Origin: Nannocystis sp.
Lineage (GTDB): Bacteria > Myxococcota_A > Polyangia > Nannocystales > Nannocystaceae
Assembly: GCF_016714285.1 (NCBI RefSeq)
Contig: NZ_JADJNN010000025.1
Coordinates: forward strand, 16,390-80,389
Length of the DNA: 64,000 bases
Direction of reading: 5' to 3'
The notes under the pieces were generated by a model. It did no database searches and had not been told where the DNA came from. It saw nothing but the letters and a program-made list of their open reading frames with translations. Position numbers and translations under genes: made by a program. Below, piece after piece: positions 24,256 through 39,087 of this stretch (positions within the stretch are counted from its first letter, which is position 1; each line of letters opens with the position of its first letter).

Positions 24256-26720
24256 AAGTCCCACTCCTTCATCAGCTCGGCGACACGCGCGTCGATGCGG
24301 GCCATCCACGCGGCCGCCCCCGCCGAGGTGTCGAGCTGCGCCAGCTTGTCGCCCTCGCCCTCCTGCAGCCCGTACAGCTCGGCGACCCGGTCCGCGAAGG
24401 CGACCCGCGAGCGGTCGTGCAGGCGCTCGAAGGCCTTGCGCGTGCGCGGCAACATGATGAGAAACTGCTCCCACGACGCCGCCCGCAGAAGCACGTCGAA
24501 GGCCTCCACCAGCGACTGCGCGCCGAGCATGATCGCCGTGCGGCTGGTCGCCATCACGCCGTCGAGGAACTCGCCGCAGGTCAGCATCACCTCTGGTCGC
24601 GACTGCGCGAACTTCAGGATCTCCTGCGACAGCACCTCCGCCGGCTGCGCCCGCGTCTCGGTCAACAGCCCGCACATCGCCCCGCGCAGATACGGCGACG
24701 CCGACTCCGCGTAAGCCGAGCGCACATTCTCGACAAACAACACGCTGTCGAAGCCCACGCCGCTGTCCCCGAGCAGCGCCTCGGCCACGCTCTTGAGGGC
24801 CGCCAGCACCTCCTCGTGATCCTCGACCGGGACGTTGGCGACCTCCGGGATCGCAAAGCACGCCCGCGCGAAGCAGCGGCCCTCCAGATCCTTCACCACG
24901 TCCTCGCGGATCTTCTTGCGCGCCGCCTGACGCCGCAGGACCGTCAGGTGGGTCAGCGCCCGCGCCAGCGAGACCAGGCGCGCGTCAGCGTCGATCGCGT
25001 GCCCGGCCGTCTCCTCGATCCGCAGCACCAGCCCCGGCAGATCCATGTTGGTCGCCCGCAGCAGCCGCTCGCACACGCTGGCCGCGTCGTCCTGCTCGCG
25101 CGCCAGCTCCTCGTCGATCTTCGCGGTCGCCGCGGCCTCCATGGTATCGCCATAGAGATTGTTCTCGATCAGCTGGGTCTCGACCTTCGGCGACCACTCG
25201 ACCTTCCACACCTCGCGAAACAGCGTGTTCGTCGCCCCGCCCTCGACGATCGCCGCGAACGACACCCCGAGCTCCGCGAGCCGGTGGAAGAACACCGAGC
25301 GCCGCTCGTCCGCCTCCTGGCGCAGGTCGAGCGCGATCTTCGTCTTCTTCTCCTTGCCCATCGTCTCGCCGAGGTCGAGCTCGTCGATCGTTCGGTAGAA
25401 GTCGAACACCAGCGGCAGCCGCCCGAGCGCCGGCGTCACCCGCCCGACCGCGCTGCCGATCTCCACCTCGCTCATCGCCGCTAGCAGGTAGCGCCCCTCC
25501 TCCTCGGGCCGGCCCTTGCAGCAGCACGACACGATCCCGTCGCGCACGTCGTCGAGGGTCGGCGCCTTGTGCCCGCGCAGGCTGGCCAGCATGCGCGCGT
25601 GCTGGGTGATGCTGATCGCGTCCGCCGACGACAGCAGCTCGCCCGCCCGCCGGCCGCGCGCCAGCACGGCCACCACATGATCGACCATCGCCCGGATCGG
25701 CGCGTCGGCGACGACCGCCACCGGCCCCTGCGTGTGCTGATAAATCGATTCATAGTACTTCGGCGCGCGGTTGCCGGCGCCGTAGCCCGAGCGCTCGCTG
25801 GTCCGATAATACGAGTACGGCGCGACCGTCGCGTACACCGTGCCCTTTGGCAGCACCTGCGCCGGCACCAGCTCCCGGCGCATGAACAGGTGAAACCCGC
25901 CGCACACCACCACCGCGTCCTCGGGCCGCAGCTTCTGCTCCGCCAGCGTGGTGGCGATCGCCCGCCACATGTGGTCCTCGCGCGCGAAGGTCCCGTCCCG
26001 CAGCATGCGCTCGTCGCTGGTCGTCGCCCGCACCGCGGCGCAGAAGTAGGTCAGGTCGCGGCGAAACTCCTCGGCGTCCGCGTGCCGTCCACCGACCTCG
26101 AACAGCGCGTCCCAGCACTCGGCCCACGAGCGGTAGCCCGCCGTCTCGGCCAGGCTCCGGTAAAAGTCGCTCTCGACCGCGAGGTTCTCCCAGCTCGCCT
26201 GCTCCGCCGGCGCCACCTCGTCGTCCTCCTCACCTTCCTCTTCTTCCTCCTCCGCCTCCTCCTCGCCCGCCACGTGCGGCGCGATCAGCCCGTGATGCGG
26301 CAGGTCGATGAACACCACTTGCGCGCCGATCTCTTTCGCGACCCGGATCGCCACATATTCGGGCGAGTACGGCAGCAGCGGATACCACACGCCCCACTTC
26401 GCCGGCACGTCCGGCGCCGAGCTGGCGATCCCGGCGAGGCCCAGCACATTGTCGTCATCACGATACGACGAATAGATCGCGATCGGCGGCTTGGTCTTCG
26501 CGTCAGCGATGTGCTGCACCATCTCCGTCGCCTCGGCCGGGCCCTCGATGAAGATCACCCGCGGCCGACGGGCACGCAGCGCCTCGGCGAGGAAGCGGGC
26601 CGCGCTCGGCGAGTGGTGGCGGACCGGGAACCAGTACAGCGGCTCCGCGAGCACCGCGCGGGCGCGCTGCTCCACCGCGTTCGCGTCGAGGCCCGGACGG
26701 TCGGCGAGAATGTCCTGCAT
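24252..26720 (-). CDS. DUF5682-family protein of the Yeh-like operon
   Basis: 822 residues. The N-terminal ~300 residues look like a Rossmann/TraB-like unit (WFPVRHHSPSAAR, RVIFIEGPAEATEM, VVFIDLPHH, then VVVCGGFHLFMRREL), followed by a long helical region. These features match DUF5682, which is regularly encoded with a MoxR AAA+ ATPase, a SWIM-finger protein and a VWA protein. An acidic run of Glu/Asp (about 165-185) interrupts the N-terminal part. The biochemical role is unknown; conserved histidines and glutamates suggest a hydrolase-like site. It is flanked by the AAA+ gene (8 bp) and the VWA gene (4-bp overlap). Confidence 0.85.
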   Translation of the reverse strand: MQDILADRPGLDANAVEQRARAVLAEPLYWFPVRHHSPSAARFLAEALRARRPRVIFIEGPAEATEMVQHIADAKTKPPIAIYSSYRDDDNVLGLAGIASSAPDVPAKWGVWYPLLPYSPEYVAIRVAKEIGAQVVFIDLPHHGLIAPHVAGEEEAEEEEEEGEEDDEVAPAEQASWENLAVESDFYRSLAETAGYRSWAECWDALFEVGGRHADAEEFRRDLTYFCAAVRATTSDERMLRDGTFAREDHMWRAIATTLAEQKLRPEDAVVVCGGFHLFMRRELVPAQVLPKGTVYATVAPYSYYRTSERSGYGAGNRAPKYYESIYQHTQGPVAVVADAPIRAMVDHVVAVLARGRRAGELLSSADAISITQHARMLASLRGHKAPTLDDVRDGIVSCCCKGRPEEEGRYLLAAMSEVEIGSAVGRVTPALGRLPLVFDFYRTIDELDLGETMGKEKKTKIALDLRQEADERRSVFFHRLAELGVSFAAIVEGGATNTLFREVWKVEWSPKVETQLIENNLYGDTMEAAATAKIDEELAREQDDAASVCERLLRATNMDLPGLVLRIEETAGHAIDADARLVSLARALTHLTVLRRQAARKKIREDVVKDLEGRCFARACFAIPEVANVPVEDHEEVLAALKSVAEALLGDSGVGFDSVLFVENVRSAYAESASPYLRGAMCGLLTETRAQPAEVLSQEILKFAQSRPEVMLTCGEFLDGVMATSRTAIMLGAQSLVEAFDVLLRAASWEQFLIMLPRTRKAFERLHDRSRVAFADRVAELYGLQEGEGDKLAQLDTSAGAAAWMARIDARVAELMKEWDF

Positions 26721-26728
26721 CGGCTCGC

Positions 26729-27937
26729 TCAGGCGGACAGGACCTTGACTGCGGCGTCGTGGAACAGCTTCCAGGCGGGGTCGCTGGCGGCCCGCTTCTT
26801 GGCGACCAGGCTCATATACTCCTTGAGCACCTTGAGGTCCGCGAGGTCCTCCTTGACGATCGAGCCGATGAGATTGCGGGCGATGTCCTCGGGGCCGACG
26901 GTGCCGGTCCCGAAGTAGCGGCTGTGGATCGCCGCGTCGAGGGCCACGCCGATCGCCTCCGCCGTCGACAGCGTCGTCGTCGGCTTCTGCACGCTCAGGC
27001 CCTCCCCCGTGGCGCCCTGGCGCATCTCGCGGAACACCGTCGTCAACAGCTTGAGCACCGGCTCCTCGATGCGCCCGGGGATCTTGTAGCGCTCGAGCAG
27101 CTCGGCCGAGCGGGTGCGGACGATCTCCACCTCGGTCTTCTGGTCCGAGACCACCGGGATATGGATGTAGTTGAAGCGGCGCTTGAGCGCCGCCGACAGC
27201 TCATTGACGCCCTGGTCGCGCGCGTTGGCGGTGGCGATGATATTGAAGCCGGGCCGCGCGAACACCATCGGGTCGTCGGGCAGCTCGGGCACCGCGATCG
27301 TCTTGTCCGAGCAGATCGAGACCAGGGCGTCCTGCACGTCGCCGACGCAGCGCGTGATCTCCTCGAAGCGGAAGATCTTGCCCGCCCGCATCGCCAGCAT
27401 GCACGGGCTCTGGATCATGTTCTCCGGCTTCGGCCCCTCGGCGATGATCCGGGCGATGTTCCACGAGTATTTGATCTGCTCCTCCGTGGTGCCCGCCGTG
27501 CCCTGGATCGTCAGCAGCGAGGTCCCCGAGATCGCCGCCGCGAGGTGCTCGGACAGCCAGCTCTTGCCCGTCCCCGGGTCGCCGACCAGCAGCAGCGCCC
27601 GCTCGCTCGCGAGGGTCACGATCGATCGCTCGACGATCGAGTCGTCGCCGAAGAACTTGCGCGTGATCGCGACCTCGACCTCCTTGCCGTCGATCTTCGC
27701 CTTGAGCGGCTTCTTGGCCCCCGTGATGTAAGTGAGCACCGAGCGCGGCGACAGCTGCCACGCCGCCGGCGCCTGGTCGGCCTCGTTCTGGCGCAGCGCC
27801 TCGAGCTCGCGGCGATACTTGAGCTCGGCCGGCTCGCGCAGGAGCTCCGACTCCGACGGTGATGCCGGCGCGGGGACCGGGGCTACGTTCGGCGCGCTGC
27901 TCGGGTCGGCGGCGCTGGGGGTCTTCGCTTTGGCCAT
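26729..27937 (-). CDS. MoxR-family AAA+ ATPase (YehL-like)
   Basis: 402 residues. After a Pro/Ala/Ser-rich N-terminal tail come Walker A GDPGTGKS (119-126), a Walker-B-like IFRFEEI, sensor-1 ATANARD, and the arginine-containing ALKRRFNYI. MoxR ATPases work as hexamers and cooperate with VWA proteins to remodel partners or insert metals. The paralogue group with SWIM, DUF5682 and VWA neighbours corresponds to YehL of E. coli, which has been placed among MoxR-VWA ternary conflict systems by comparative genomics. The ATG 27937 gives the full N-terminus; spacing to both neighbours is under 20 bp. Confidence 0.9.
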   Translation of the reverse strand: MAKAKTPSAADPSSAPNVAPVPAPASPSESELLREPAELKYRRELEALRQNEADQAPAAWQLSPRSVLTYITGAKKPLKAKIDGKEVEVAITRKFFGDDSIVERSIVTLASERALLLVGDPGTGKSWLSEHLAAAISGTSLLTIQGTAGTTEEQIKYSWNIARIIAEGPKPENMIQSPCMLAMRAGKIFRFEEITRCVGDVQDALVSICSDKTIAVPELPDDPMVFARPGFNIIATANARDQGVNELSAALKRRFNYIHIPVVSDQKTEVEIVRTRSAELLERYKIPGRIEEPVLKLLTTVFREMRQGATGEGLSVQKPTTTLSTAEAIGVALDAAIHSRYFGTGTVGPEDIARNLIGSIVKEDLADLKVLKEYMSLVAKKRAASDPAWKLFHDAAVKVLSA

Positions 27938-27953
27938 GGCGGGGTTCGATTCG

Positions 27954-29474
27954 CTAGAGTTGGAGGCTGCCGAGGAGCGCGGACAGGTTGATCTTCTCGT
28001 TCGATAGCATCAGGTGGAGCGGGCCGTCCGGCCCGAGCGTCGCCAGCGGCGTCAACACCAGGCGACCGAGCTCGTAGTGGACGAGCCCGTAGAGCGGCGC
28101 TGGCGGCTTCGCGGCGCTCGGCTTGCGCTTCGCGTGGGCCTCGAGGTGACCCGCCAGGGTCTTGCCGTCGGCGCCGGTCGAGACCACCGCGTCGAGCTCG
28201 AGCCCGGCCGCTGTTACCGCGAAGATCCGGCGCTCCGGGGTCGCCCGCGCCTTGTCCTCCTTGCAGCTCCAGTCGGCCAGCACGACCTCCTCCTGCAGCT
28301 CGTTGGGCAGGTCGAGGGGGGATGGCACCAGGGCCCGCGCGCGCGCCAGCGCCGGTCCCATCTGCCACTCGAGGTACGGCTCCCAGCCGCCCGCCAGCTT
28401 GCCCTGCTGCGTCACCGTCCCCTTGGGCCCGAGCAGCAGCCGACCCCCGCCGCGCTCATCCAGAGCGATCGCGGCGCCCGTCACCGTCAGCACCATCCGC
28501 TCGCTGAAGATCTTCGGGTGATACTTCTGCGGCTGCGGCAGGTGGAGAAACGCCTCGGCCGTGATATCCGCGGACTTTCGCCCGAACACCAGGCCAAACA
28601 CCAGAGATCGGCCGACCAGCGCGGGATCCTCGGCCTTGACCACGCGCAGACGAAACTCAAAAGTGCAGGTATTTTGCACGGTCCGCGCGAACACACCCAG
28701 CGTGACCACATCGATCGACCGGACCGGCAGCGGATCGCGGGCGCCGGTGCCCGACAGCCGGGCGAGCACGCGATCGTTCTTCGCCGCCAGCGCCTCCGCG
28801 AGCCCGCGCGCCAGCAGCCACGCCCGGTGCGTGAAGAACACGAAGCGCTTCGCCGAGAACGCCTCGCTGTGCGCGAGGAAGCGGCCCACCTCCTCGTTGA
28901 CGTAGCGCAGCGTCGCCCCGAGCCGCAGCAGCTTCATGCGCGAGGCCTCCTTGAACGAGACGTCGAGCTTCTGCCGCGTCGCCTCGGTCGCGCTGGTCAG
29001 CCCGGTGCGCACGAGATCCTCGATCGCCCGCGCGAGCTCCTCGAGCAGCGCCGCCAGCTTCTTCTGCTCCGGCGCCGGCAAACTTGTGAGCTCCGTGTTC
29101 ACCGCCCCCGGGCTCGCGGCGACGGCCTCGGCCTCGTCCTCATCCTCGTCCCCGGCCGCGATCGCCTGCGCCCACGCGCTCGCGGCCGCCTCGAGGCTGA
29201 GCACCCGCTCGAACACGTGCAGGCTCGTGTAGGCCGAGAGCAGGGCCACCGGGGCGCCGCGGGTGTCACTCGTGATCGCCCGTAGCATCGCCCGCAGCCG
29301 CGACGTGATGTGCACCAGCCCCTGCCGCTCATAGCTGTCGGTGAGCAGCTCCAGCGGCGAGAGGTCGCCCGGCGCGACCGAGGCGAGCCCGCGCACGACC
29401 AGCTCGACCATCCGGCCGCGGAGGTTCTCGAGGGTGCTGGCGATCTCTTCGACCTCGGCCAACCCTGCCCCCAA
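27954..29474 (-). CDS. Uncharacterised protein of the Yeh-like operon
   Basis: 506 residues with no domain I can name. The first ~250 residues are helical (VEEIASTLENLRGRMVEL, then LHVFERVLSLEAAASAW), the second half is beta-rich (VRSIDVVTLGVFARTVQN, CTFEFRLRVVKAEDP, YHPKIFSERMVLTVTG). No signal peptide or membrane helix is visible. It is placed between the SWIM and AAA+ genes and so takes the place of a fourth partner in the module. The annotated start is a TTG (29474) two bases after the SWIM stop; a TTG at 29462 is also possible, so the first residues are uncertain. Confidence 0.7.
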   Translation of the reverse strand: MGAGLAEVEEIASTLENLRGRMVELVVRGLASVAPGDLSPLELLTDSYERQGLVHITSRLRAMLRAITSDTRGAPVALLSAYTSLHVFERVLSLEAAASAWAQAIAAGDEDEDEAEAVAASPGAVNTELTSLPAPEQKKLAALLEELARAIEDLVRTGLTSATEATRQKLDVSFKEASRMKLLRLGATLRYVNEEVGRFLAHSEAFSAKRFVFFTHRAWLLARGLAEALAAKNDRVLARLSGTGARDPLPVRSIDVVTLGVFARTVQNTCTFEFRLRVVKAEDPALVGRSLVFGLVFGRKSADITAEAFLHLPQPQKYHPKIFSERMVLTVTGAAIALDERGGGRLLLGPKGTVTQQGKLAGGWEPYLEWQMGPALARARALVPSPLDLPNELQEEVVLADWSCKEDKARATPERRIFAVTAAGLELDAVVSTGADGKTLAGHLEAHAKRKPSAAKPPAPLYGLVHYELGRLVLTPLATLGPDGPLHLMLSNEKINLSALLGSLQL

Positions 29475-29476
29475 AA

Positions 29477-30106
29477 CTAGATCGCGTAGTAATCCTCGGG
29501 GATCGTCTCGGTCGGGCGCCAGTCGACCTCACCGGCCTCGGCGCCCTTGTAGCGGATGAAGGTGGCGCTCATCGAATCCTTGTCGAGCGCGGCCTTCTTG
29601 CCGCGGGTCGCCCGCGCCCACTGCAGCGCCGTGGCAGGGTCCAGCTGGGCCCCCTGGGCGAGCCCGACCAGCAGCACCAGCAGGTGCTTGCACGGCTTGC
29701 CCCGCAGCCCACCGCAGGGGAACAGGTTCTGCGTGCAGCACATATACCGCCCCTTCGCGTCCATGCTGCACGCATAGAACAGCGACGGGTTATTCTGGCT
29801 CTTCACGACCCCGGTCACGCGCTCGTCATTGACCTCGCTAAACAGCTGGAACCGCTCCGCCCGCAGCATCACCTTGACCTTGTCCATCCGCCCGTCGCCG
29901 GTGACCTTGTCGAGCTCGCTGAACAGCGACGACAGGCTGACCTTCTTCGGCGCGGCCCCGGCCGCAGTCGGAGTCGCGGTCGTAGTCGGAGTCGCGGTCG
30001 AAGCCGCTGCGGGCGCCGCGGACTTCGCAGGCGCTGCGGATGGCGCGGCCGCTGCGGGCCTTGCGGGTGCTGCTGGTGGCGATGCAACGATCCGTCTGGT
30101 TGCCAT
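29477..30106 (-). CDS. SWIM zinc-finger protein, first gene of the Yeh-like operon
   Basis: 209 residues. An Ala/Pro/Thr-rich disordered N terminus (1-52) precedes a compact domain with the SWIM-type ligands: Cys123/Cys124, Cys131 and the KPCKHLL motif (Cys139, His141). SWIM fingers bind nucleic acid or protein partners; the E. coli counterpart in this operon type is YehQ, although that protein is larger. ATG 30106 is chosen over the longer frame to 30220 because the upstream sequence is shared with the divergent CtlX gene region. The promoter of the five-gene operon should lie in 30107-30300. Confidence 0.82.
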   Translation of the reverse strand: MATRRIVASPPAAPARPAAAAPSAAPAKSAAPAAASTATPTTTATPTAAGAAPKKVSLSSLFSELDKVTGDGRMDKVKVMLRAERFQLFSEVNDERVTGVVKSQNNPSLFYACSMDAKGRYMCCTQNLFPCGGLRGKPCKHLLVLLVGLAQGAQLDPATALQWARATRGKKAALDKDSMSATFIRYKGAEAGEVDWRPTETIPEDYYAI

Positions 30107-30300
30107 GAACGTGTGCCCCTCGCGGACCGCGACTGTAACCGACCTGCCCCACCCGTTGTAAAGCGGTGAATCCTCCAATCTCGCGCGCGGTTTCCCCCGA
30201 AGGTCCCCGGATAGCGCCACGATCGCCGCGAAATGCCGGCGACGATGCCTGCGATCCGCGGGTCATCGCGCCACGAGAACAGTGGTATCTCGGCCCCCGC

Positions 30301-31230
30301 GTGCCCGCCGACCTCGCCACCGCATTCACCGATCGCGTGCTCATGATCCGACCCGCGGCCTTCGGCTGGAACCCCGAGACCGCCGCCAGCAACGGCTTCG
30401 CCCGGGCCGTCGGCGGCCATCGAGAGGAGCTCGCCGCCGCCGCCCGCCGCGAGTTCGACGCCATGGTCGAGGTCCTGGTCCGCGCCGGCCTCTCGCCGTG
30501 GGTCTGGGACGAGCGCCCCGGCCCGCCCCGGCCCGACGCCGTGTTCCCCAACAACTGGATCTCCACCCACCCCGGCGGCCGCGTGCACCTCTACCCGATG
30601 GCCGCCGCCAGCCGCCGCGCCGAGGTCGACCCGGCGCTCGTCGACGAGCTCGCCCGCCGCCACCGCGTCACCGAGATCGTCGACTGGACCCACCACGCCG
30701 CGCACGGCCGCTACCTCGAGGGCACCGGCAGCCTCGTCCTCGACGCCCGCCGCCGCCTCGCCTACGCCTGCGAGTCCTCGCGCACAGACCCCGATCTGCT
30801 GCGCGCCTGGGCCACGCGCGAGGGCTACACGCCGGTCCTGTTCGCCGCCCACGACGCCGCCGGCCAGCCGATCTATCACACCAACGTCGTGCTCTGCGTC
30901 GGCCACGGCTTCGCCGCCTGCGGCCTCGATCTCGTCGCCGCCCCCGCTCGTGCCGACCTGCGCGCGCAGCTCGAGGCCGGCGGCGAGCTCATCGAGCTGA
31001 CCCCACCGCAGATCGATCGCTTCGCCGGCAACATGTTGCAGCTCATCGACCACCGCGGCGCCCCCGTCTGCGTGCTCTCGCAGACCGCCCTCGCCGCCCT
31101 CGCTCCGACCCAGGTGCAGCAGCTCGAGCGCCACACCACCCTCCTGCCCGTCGCCATCCCCACGATCGAGGCCGTCGGAGGCGGCAGCGCCCGCTGCATG
31201 CTCGCCGAGCTGTTCCTCGAGCCGCGCTGA
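30301..31230 (+). CDS. CtlX-type amidinotransferase/citrulline hydrolase
   Basis: 309 residues of the pentein (amidinotransferase) superfamily. Motifs fit the CtlX group: MIRPAAFGWNPETA near the N terminus, PDAVFPNNWISTH, LYPMAA, EGTGSLVLD, YHTNVVL, and the catalytic cysteine block GGGSARCMLAE near the end. CtlX-like enzymes hydrolyse citrulline or a related ureido/guanidino compound. GTG 30301 places about 14 residues before the conserved MIRP motif, the usual length; ATG 30166 would add 45 residues of unlikely sequence. It is divergent from the SWIM operon. Confidence 0.85.
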   Translation: MPADLATAFTDRVLMIRPAAFGWNPETAASNGFARAVGGHREELAAAARREFDAMVEVLVRAGLSPWVWDERPGPPRPDAVFPNNWISTHPGGRVHLYPMAAASRRAEVDPALVDELARRHRVTEIVDWTHHAAHGRYLEGTGSLVLDARRRLAYACESSRTDPDLLRAWATREGYTPVLFAAHDAAGQPIYHTNVVLCVGHGFAACGLDLVAAPARADLRAQLEAGGELIELTPPQIDRFAGNMLQLIDHRGAPVCVLSQTALAALAPTQVQQLERHTTLLPVAIPTIEAVGGGSARCMLAELFLEPR

Positions 31231-31327
31231 GCCACACCGCGAACCCGCGGACGCTGCGAACCTTCCGGACCGCGACCCCTGCGAACATGGACACGCCGAC
31301 CGCCCTCTGACACCGTCATCCTCCCCC

Positions 31328-31705
31328 ATGTCCAAGCTCAGCAAGGCCCTCATCGTCCTCGTCGCCCTCCTGCACCTCGTCTTCCTCGTGCTCGAGATGT
31401 TCCTGTGGCAGAGCGAGCCGGTCATGGCCCGCTTCGGCACCACCCCCGCCTTCGCGGCCCAGTCCGCGGTGCTGGCGATGAATCAGGGCCTCTACAACGG
31501 CTTCCTCAGCGCCGGCCTGCTGTGGTCGCTGATGCTCGGCGACGCCGCGCACGGCCGCGCCAGCGCCCGCTTCTTCCTCGCCTGCGTGGTCGTCGCCGGC
31601 GTGTTCGGCGGGCTCACGGCCAAGCCCTCGATCCTCGTCGTGCAGGCCCTGCCCGCCCTGCTCGCCCTCGCCACCACCTTTCTCGCCCCCGCCCGATCGC
31701 GCTAG
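31328..31705 (+). CDS. DUF1304 membrane protein
   Basis: 125 residues with four hydrophobic helices (about 7-27, 45-70, 80-97 and 102-120). The motif MNQGLYNGFLSAGLLW between helix one and two is the signature of DUF1304, a small bacterial membrane family of unknown role. ATG 31328 begins right before the first helix. It lies about 100 bp downstream of the CtlX gene and may be co-transcribed. Confidence 0.87.
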   Translation: MSKLSKALIVLVALLHLVFLVLEMFLWQSEPVMARFGTTPAFAAQSAVLAMNQGLYNGFLSAGLLWSLMLGDAAHGRASARFFLACVVVAGVFGGLTAKPSILVVQALPALLALATTFLAPARSR

Positions 31706-31826
31706 TACCTCGACGTGGGCCCACGCGCCGGGTTTGCGCCGCCCCGCAGCGGCTGCACGCTGGCCCACGCCGCCCGCCGAACTCCGCTAGCATTCCTCGC
31801 GGCACACCGCTTGCTCCGCCCCCCCC

Positions 31827-33590
31827 GTGTTCGCGTCGATCGCCACCCTGCTGCTCGCCCTGGCACCGCCGACCACCGTCGCGGCGCCGACCTGTGAGCA
31901 CAAGGCCCCCGTCTATCGCGGCGGACGAACGATCGGCGAGCGCTGCCCCGACGAGCTCCGCGCCGCCCACATGACGACGCTCGACCTCGGCGACAGCTGG
32001 GCCCCCTACTCCTTCGACGGCGCCGCGATCGCGGCCGGCGTGGCCCCGCCGAGCTACCGCGACACCTTCATCGCGCTCGCCGACCAGCGCTTCGGCGACG
32101 ACACCCTCGCCGCGAGCGACCACGACCTCGAGCTCTACGGCATCACCCCGAGCCCGCGCGTCGTCCTCGCGGCGATGGACGGCACGACACGCCACAGCTG
32201 CCACGACGCGATCGACGACGACCCGCTGCGTGCCGTCCGCGTGCCGCTGCGACGCGAGGACCCGAGCGAGGCGCAGGCGCGCCGCAAGACGCAGGCGCGC
32301 CGCCTGGCCTACATCGCGGCGGTGATCGCCAGGCGCGGCCTCGCCGACCCCGCCGAGCTCGCCGCGCAGAGCCCCGCCTACGCGCGCCTGGTCGCCGACG
32401 CCGAGCGCGACGCGATCCGCCTCGGGGCGATCGCCGCGCTGCAGGCCCACCTCGTCTGCGACGGCCTCCTGCAGCGCGCCAGCGGCATCGTCGACGGCGC
32501 GACCCGCCAGGCGCTCGCCGCCTATCAGCGTCGCCACTGGATCGTCGCCCACGGAGAGCTCGACGCCGACACCCGCGACGCCCTGATCGCCGGCAGCCGC
32601 GAGCTCGACTTCCGCCTCGCGCTCCGGCTCCTGCGTCAGCGCGTCGCCGACGCGGCCGGCCTGATCGAGGACGGCTCGGCCCGCAACGCCTGGGGTACCG
32701 TCCTCGGTCGTCAGCTCGACCCCGCCGACCTGCGCTACCAGGGCGACGATCCCCCGCTCAGCAACGGCGCCCCCGACTCGATCTCACCCGCCACCGAAGC
32801 CGCCGCGCGTGCCCTCGGATGGCTGGACTTCGCCACCACCCGCGACGGCCTGCGCAGCATCCTCGCCGCCGACGCCCACACCGTCGCCGTCGCCCTGCCG
32901 CCGCCGCCCGCCTACCACAGCCGCACGCTGCCCCTGCGGGCCGTCATCGATCGCCACGGCGCCGACGATCGCGCGACCCTCACCCTCTACGCGCAGGCCG
33001 GCGACGGCGAGCTCGCGCTGGTCCGCTGGCCGACCACCGTCGGCGGATGGAAGGCCGAGAAGCTCGCCAACGGCCGCGTCGTAAAAAAGCACAAGCCGTC
33101 GGACACCGGCCCCCGCGTGTGGCGTGACCTCGTCGTCGCGCCGGTGTGGTTCGCCCCCGACGGCACCCCCGACGACGACCTCGTCGGCCGCCGCGACGGC
33201 CACTGGGCGGTGAAGGAGGACCTGATCGGCCCCGGCTATCGCTCCGCCTACGGCCTCGTGATGCTGATCCACCACCAGCCCGTGATCCTCCGCGACGGCA
33301 CCCACATGCTCGACCACGGCATCCGCACCCACGGCTCGGTCAGCTACCGATCGATCCTCGTCGGCGACAGTCACGGCTGCCACCGCCTCTACAACCACCA
33401 CGTCCTGCGCCTCGCCAACTTCCTCCTGCGCAACCACAGCTACGTCGTCCACGGCGCCGCCGAGGAGCACTACATCCGCCGCGTCCGCCGTCACGGTCGG
33501 CGCTGGACCATCCGCCGCGACGAACGCGGCTTCCGCTACGAGCTCACCCCGCCGGTCCCGATCGAGGTCGGCCGCGGCGTCCTCGACTAG
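31827..33590 (+). CDS. Secreted L,D-transpeptidase (YkuD) with a peptidoglycan-binding-like segment
   Basis: 587 residues. A short signal peptide (IATLLLALAPPTTVAA) is followed by a helical region with a peptidoglycan-binding-like helix set (GIVDGATRQALAAYQRRH and DADTRDALI, about 215-255). The YkuD catalytic domain is C-terminal: RTHGSVSYRS, then SHGCHRLYN with catalytic Cys518. L,D-transpeptidases make 3-3 crosslinks in peptidoglycan or anchor proteins to it. GTG 31827 is needed for the signal peptide. The arrangement resembles YcbB/LdtD-type enzymes but is diverged. Confidence 0.87.
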   Translation: MFASIATLLLALAPPTTVAAPTCEHKAPVYRGGRTIGERCPDELRAAHMTTLDLGDSWAPYSFDGAAIAAGVAPPSYRDTFIALADQRFGDDTLAASDHDLELYGITPSPRVVLAAMDGTTRHSCHDAIDDDPLRAVRVPLRREDPSEAQARRKTQARRLAYIAAVIARRGLADPAELAAQSPAYARLVADAERDAIRLGAIAALQAHLVCDGLLQRASGIVDGATRQALAAYQRRHWIVAHGELDADTRDALIAGSRELDFRLALRLLRQRVADAAGLIEDGSARNAWGTVLGRQLDPADLRYQGDDPPLSNGAPDSISPATEAAARALGWLDFATTRDGLRSILAADAHTVAVALPPPPAYHSRTLPLRAVIDRHGADDRATLTLYAQAGDGELALVRWPTTVGGWKAEKLANGRVVKKHKPSDTGPRVWRDLVVAPVWFAPDGTPDDDLVGRRDGHWAVKEDLIGPGYRSAYGLVMLIHHQPVILRDGTHMLDHGIRTHGSVSYRSILVGDSHGCHRLYNHHVLRLANFLLRNHSYVVHGAAEEHYIRRVRRHGRRWTIRRDERGFRYELTPPVPIEVGRGVLD

Positions 33591-33725
33591 TCCTCGAATG
33601 GCCCTCGAATGGCCCCGCGACTGGCGTAGGTTGCGCAACAACCCTGGACGAGCCGCCGCCCCCCGCCACGCCGCCCCCCCGCGCCCACGATCCGGCGAAT
33701 CACCCCGCCCCGGCCGCGAGCTGCG

Positions 33726-35102
<1,377 letters not shown>

Positions 35103-35187
35103 CCTCCTCAGCACGTTCCCGCGCCTCCGCGCTGGCACACGTCGGCGACGGATGGACTTCCGCGCGCGTCGCCGCCTACGATGACGC

Positions 35188-38956
<3,769 letters not shown>

Positions 38957-38992
38957 GCGCCCACCTCATACGCGGCGCCGCAGCGCAGCGCG

Positions 38993-39087
38993 GCTCAGCT
39001 CGACCACTCGGTGCACACCTCGCACACCTCGCGCCACGCAGCCTGCAGCCCCGCCCCGCTCAGCTCGACCACTCGGTGCACACCTCG
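38993..39087. repeat. Duplicated 30-bp segment from a gene 3' end
   Basis: The 30 bp at 38993-39022 recur exactly at 39058-39087. The second copy contains the last eight codons and the stop of the lipoprotein gene ending at 39060. Only about 35 bp separate the copies. The situation is the same as at 10673-10795. Confidence 0.85.
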
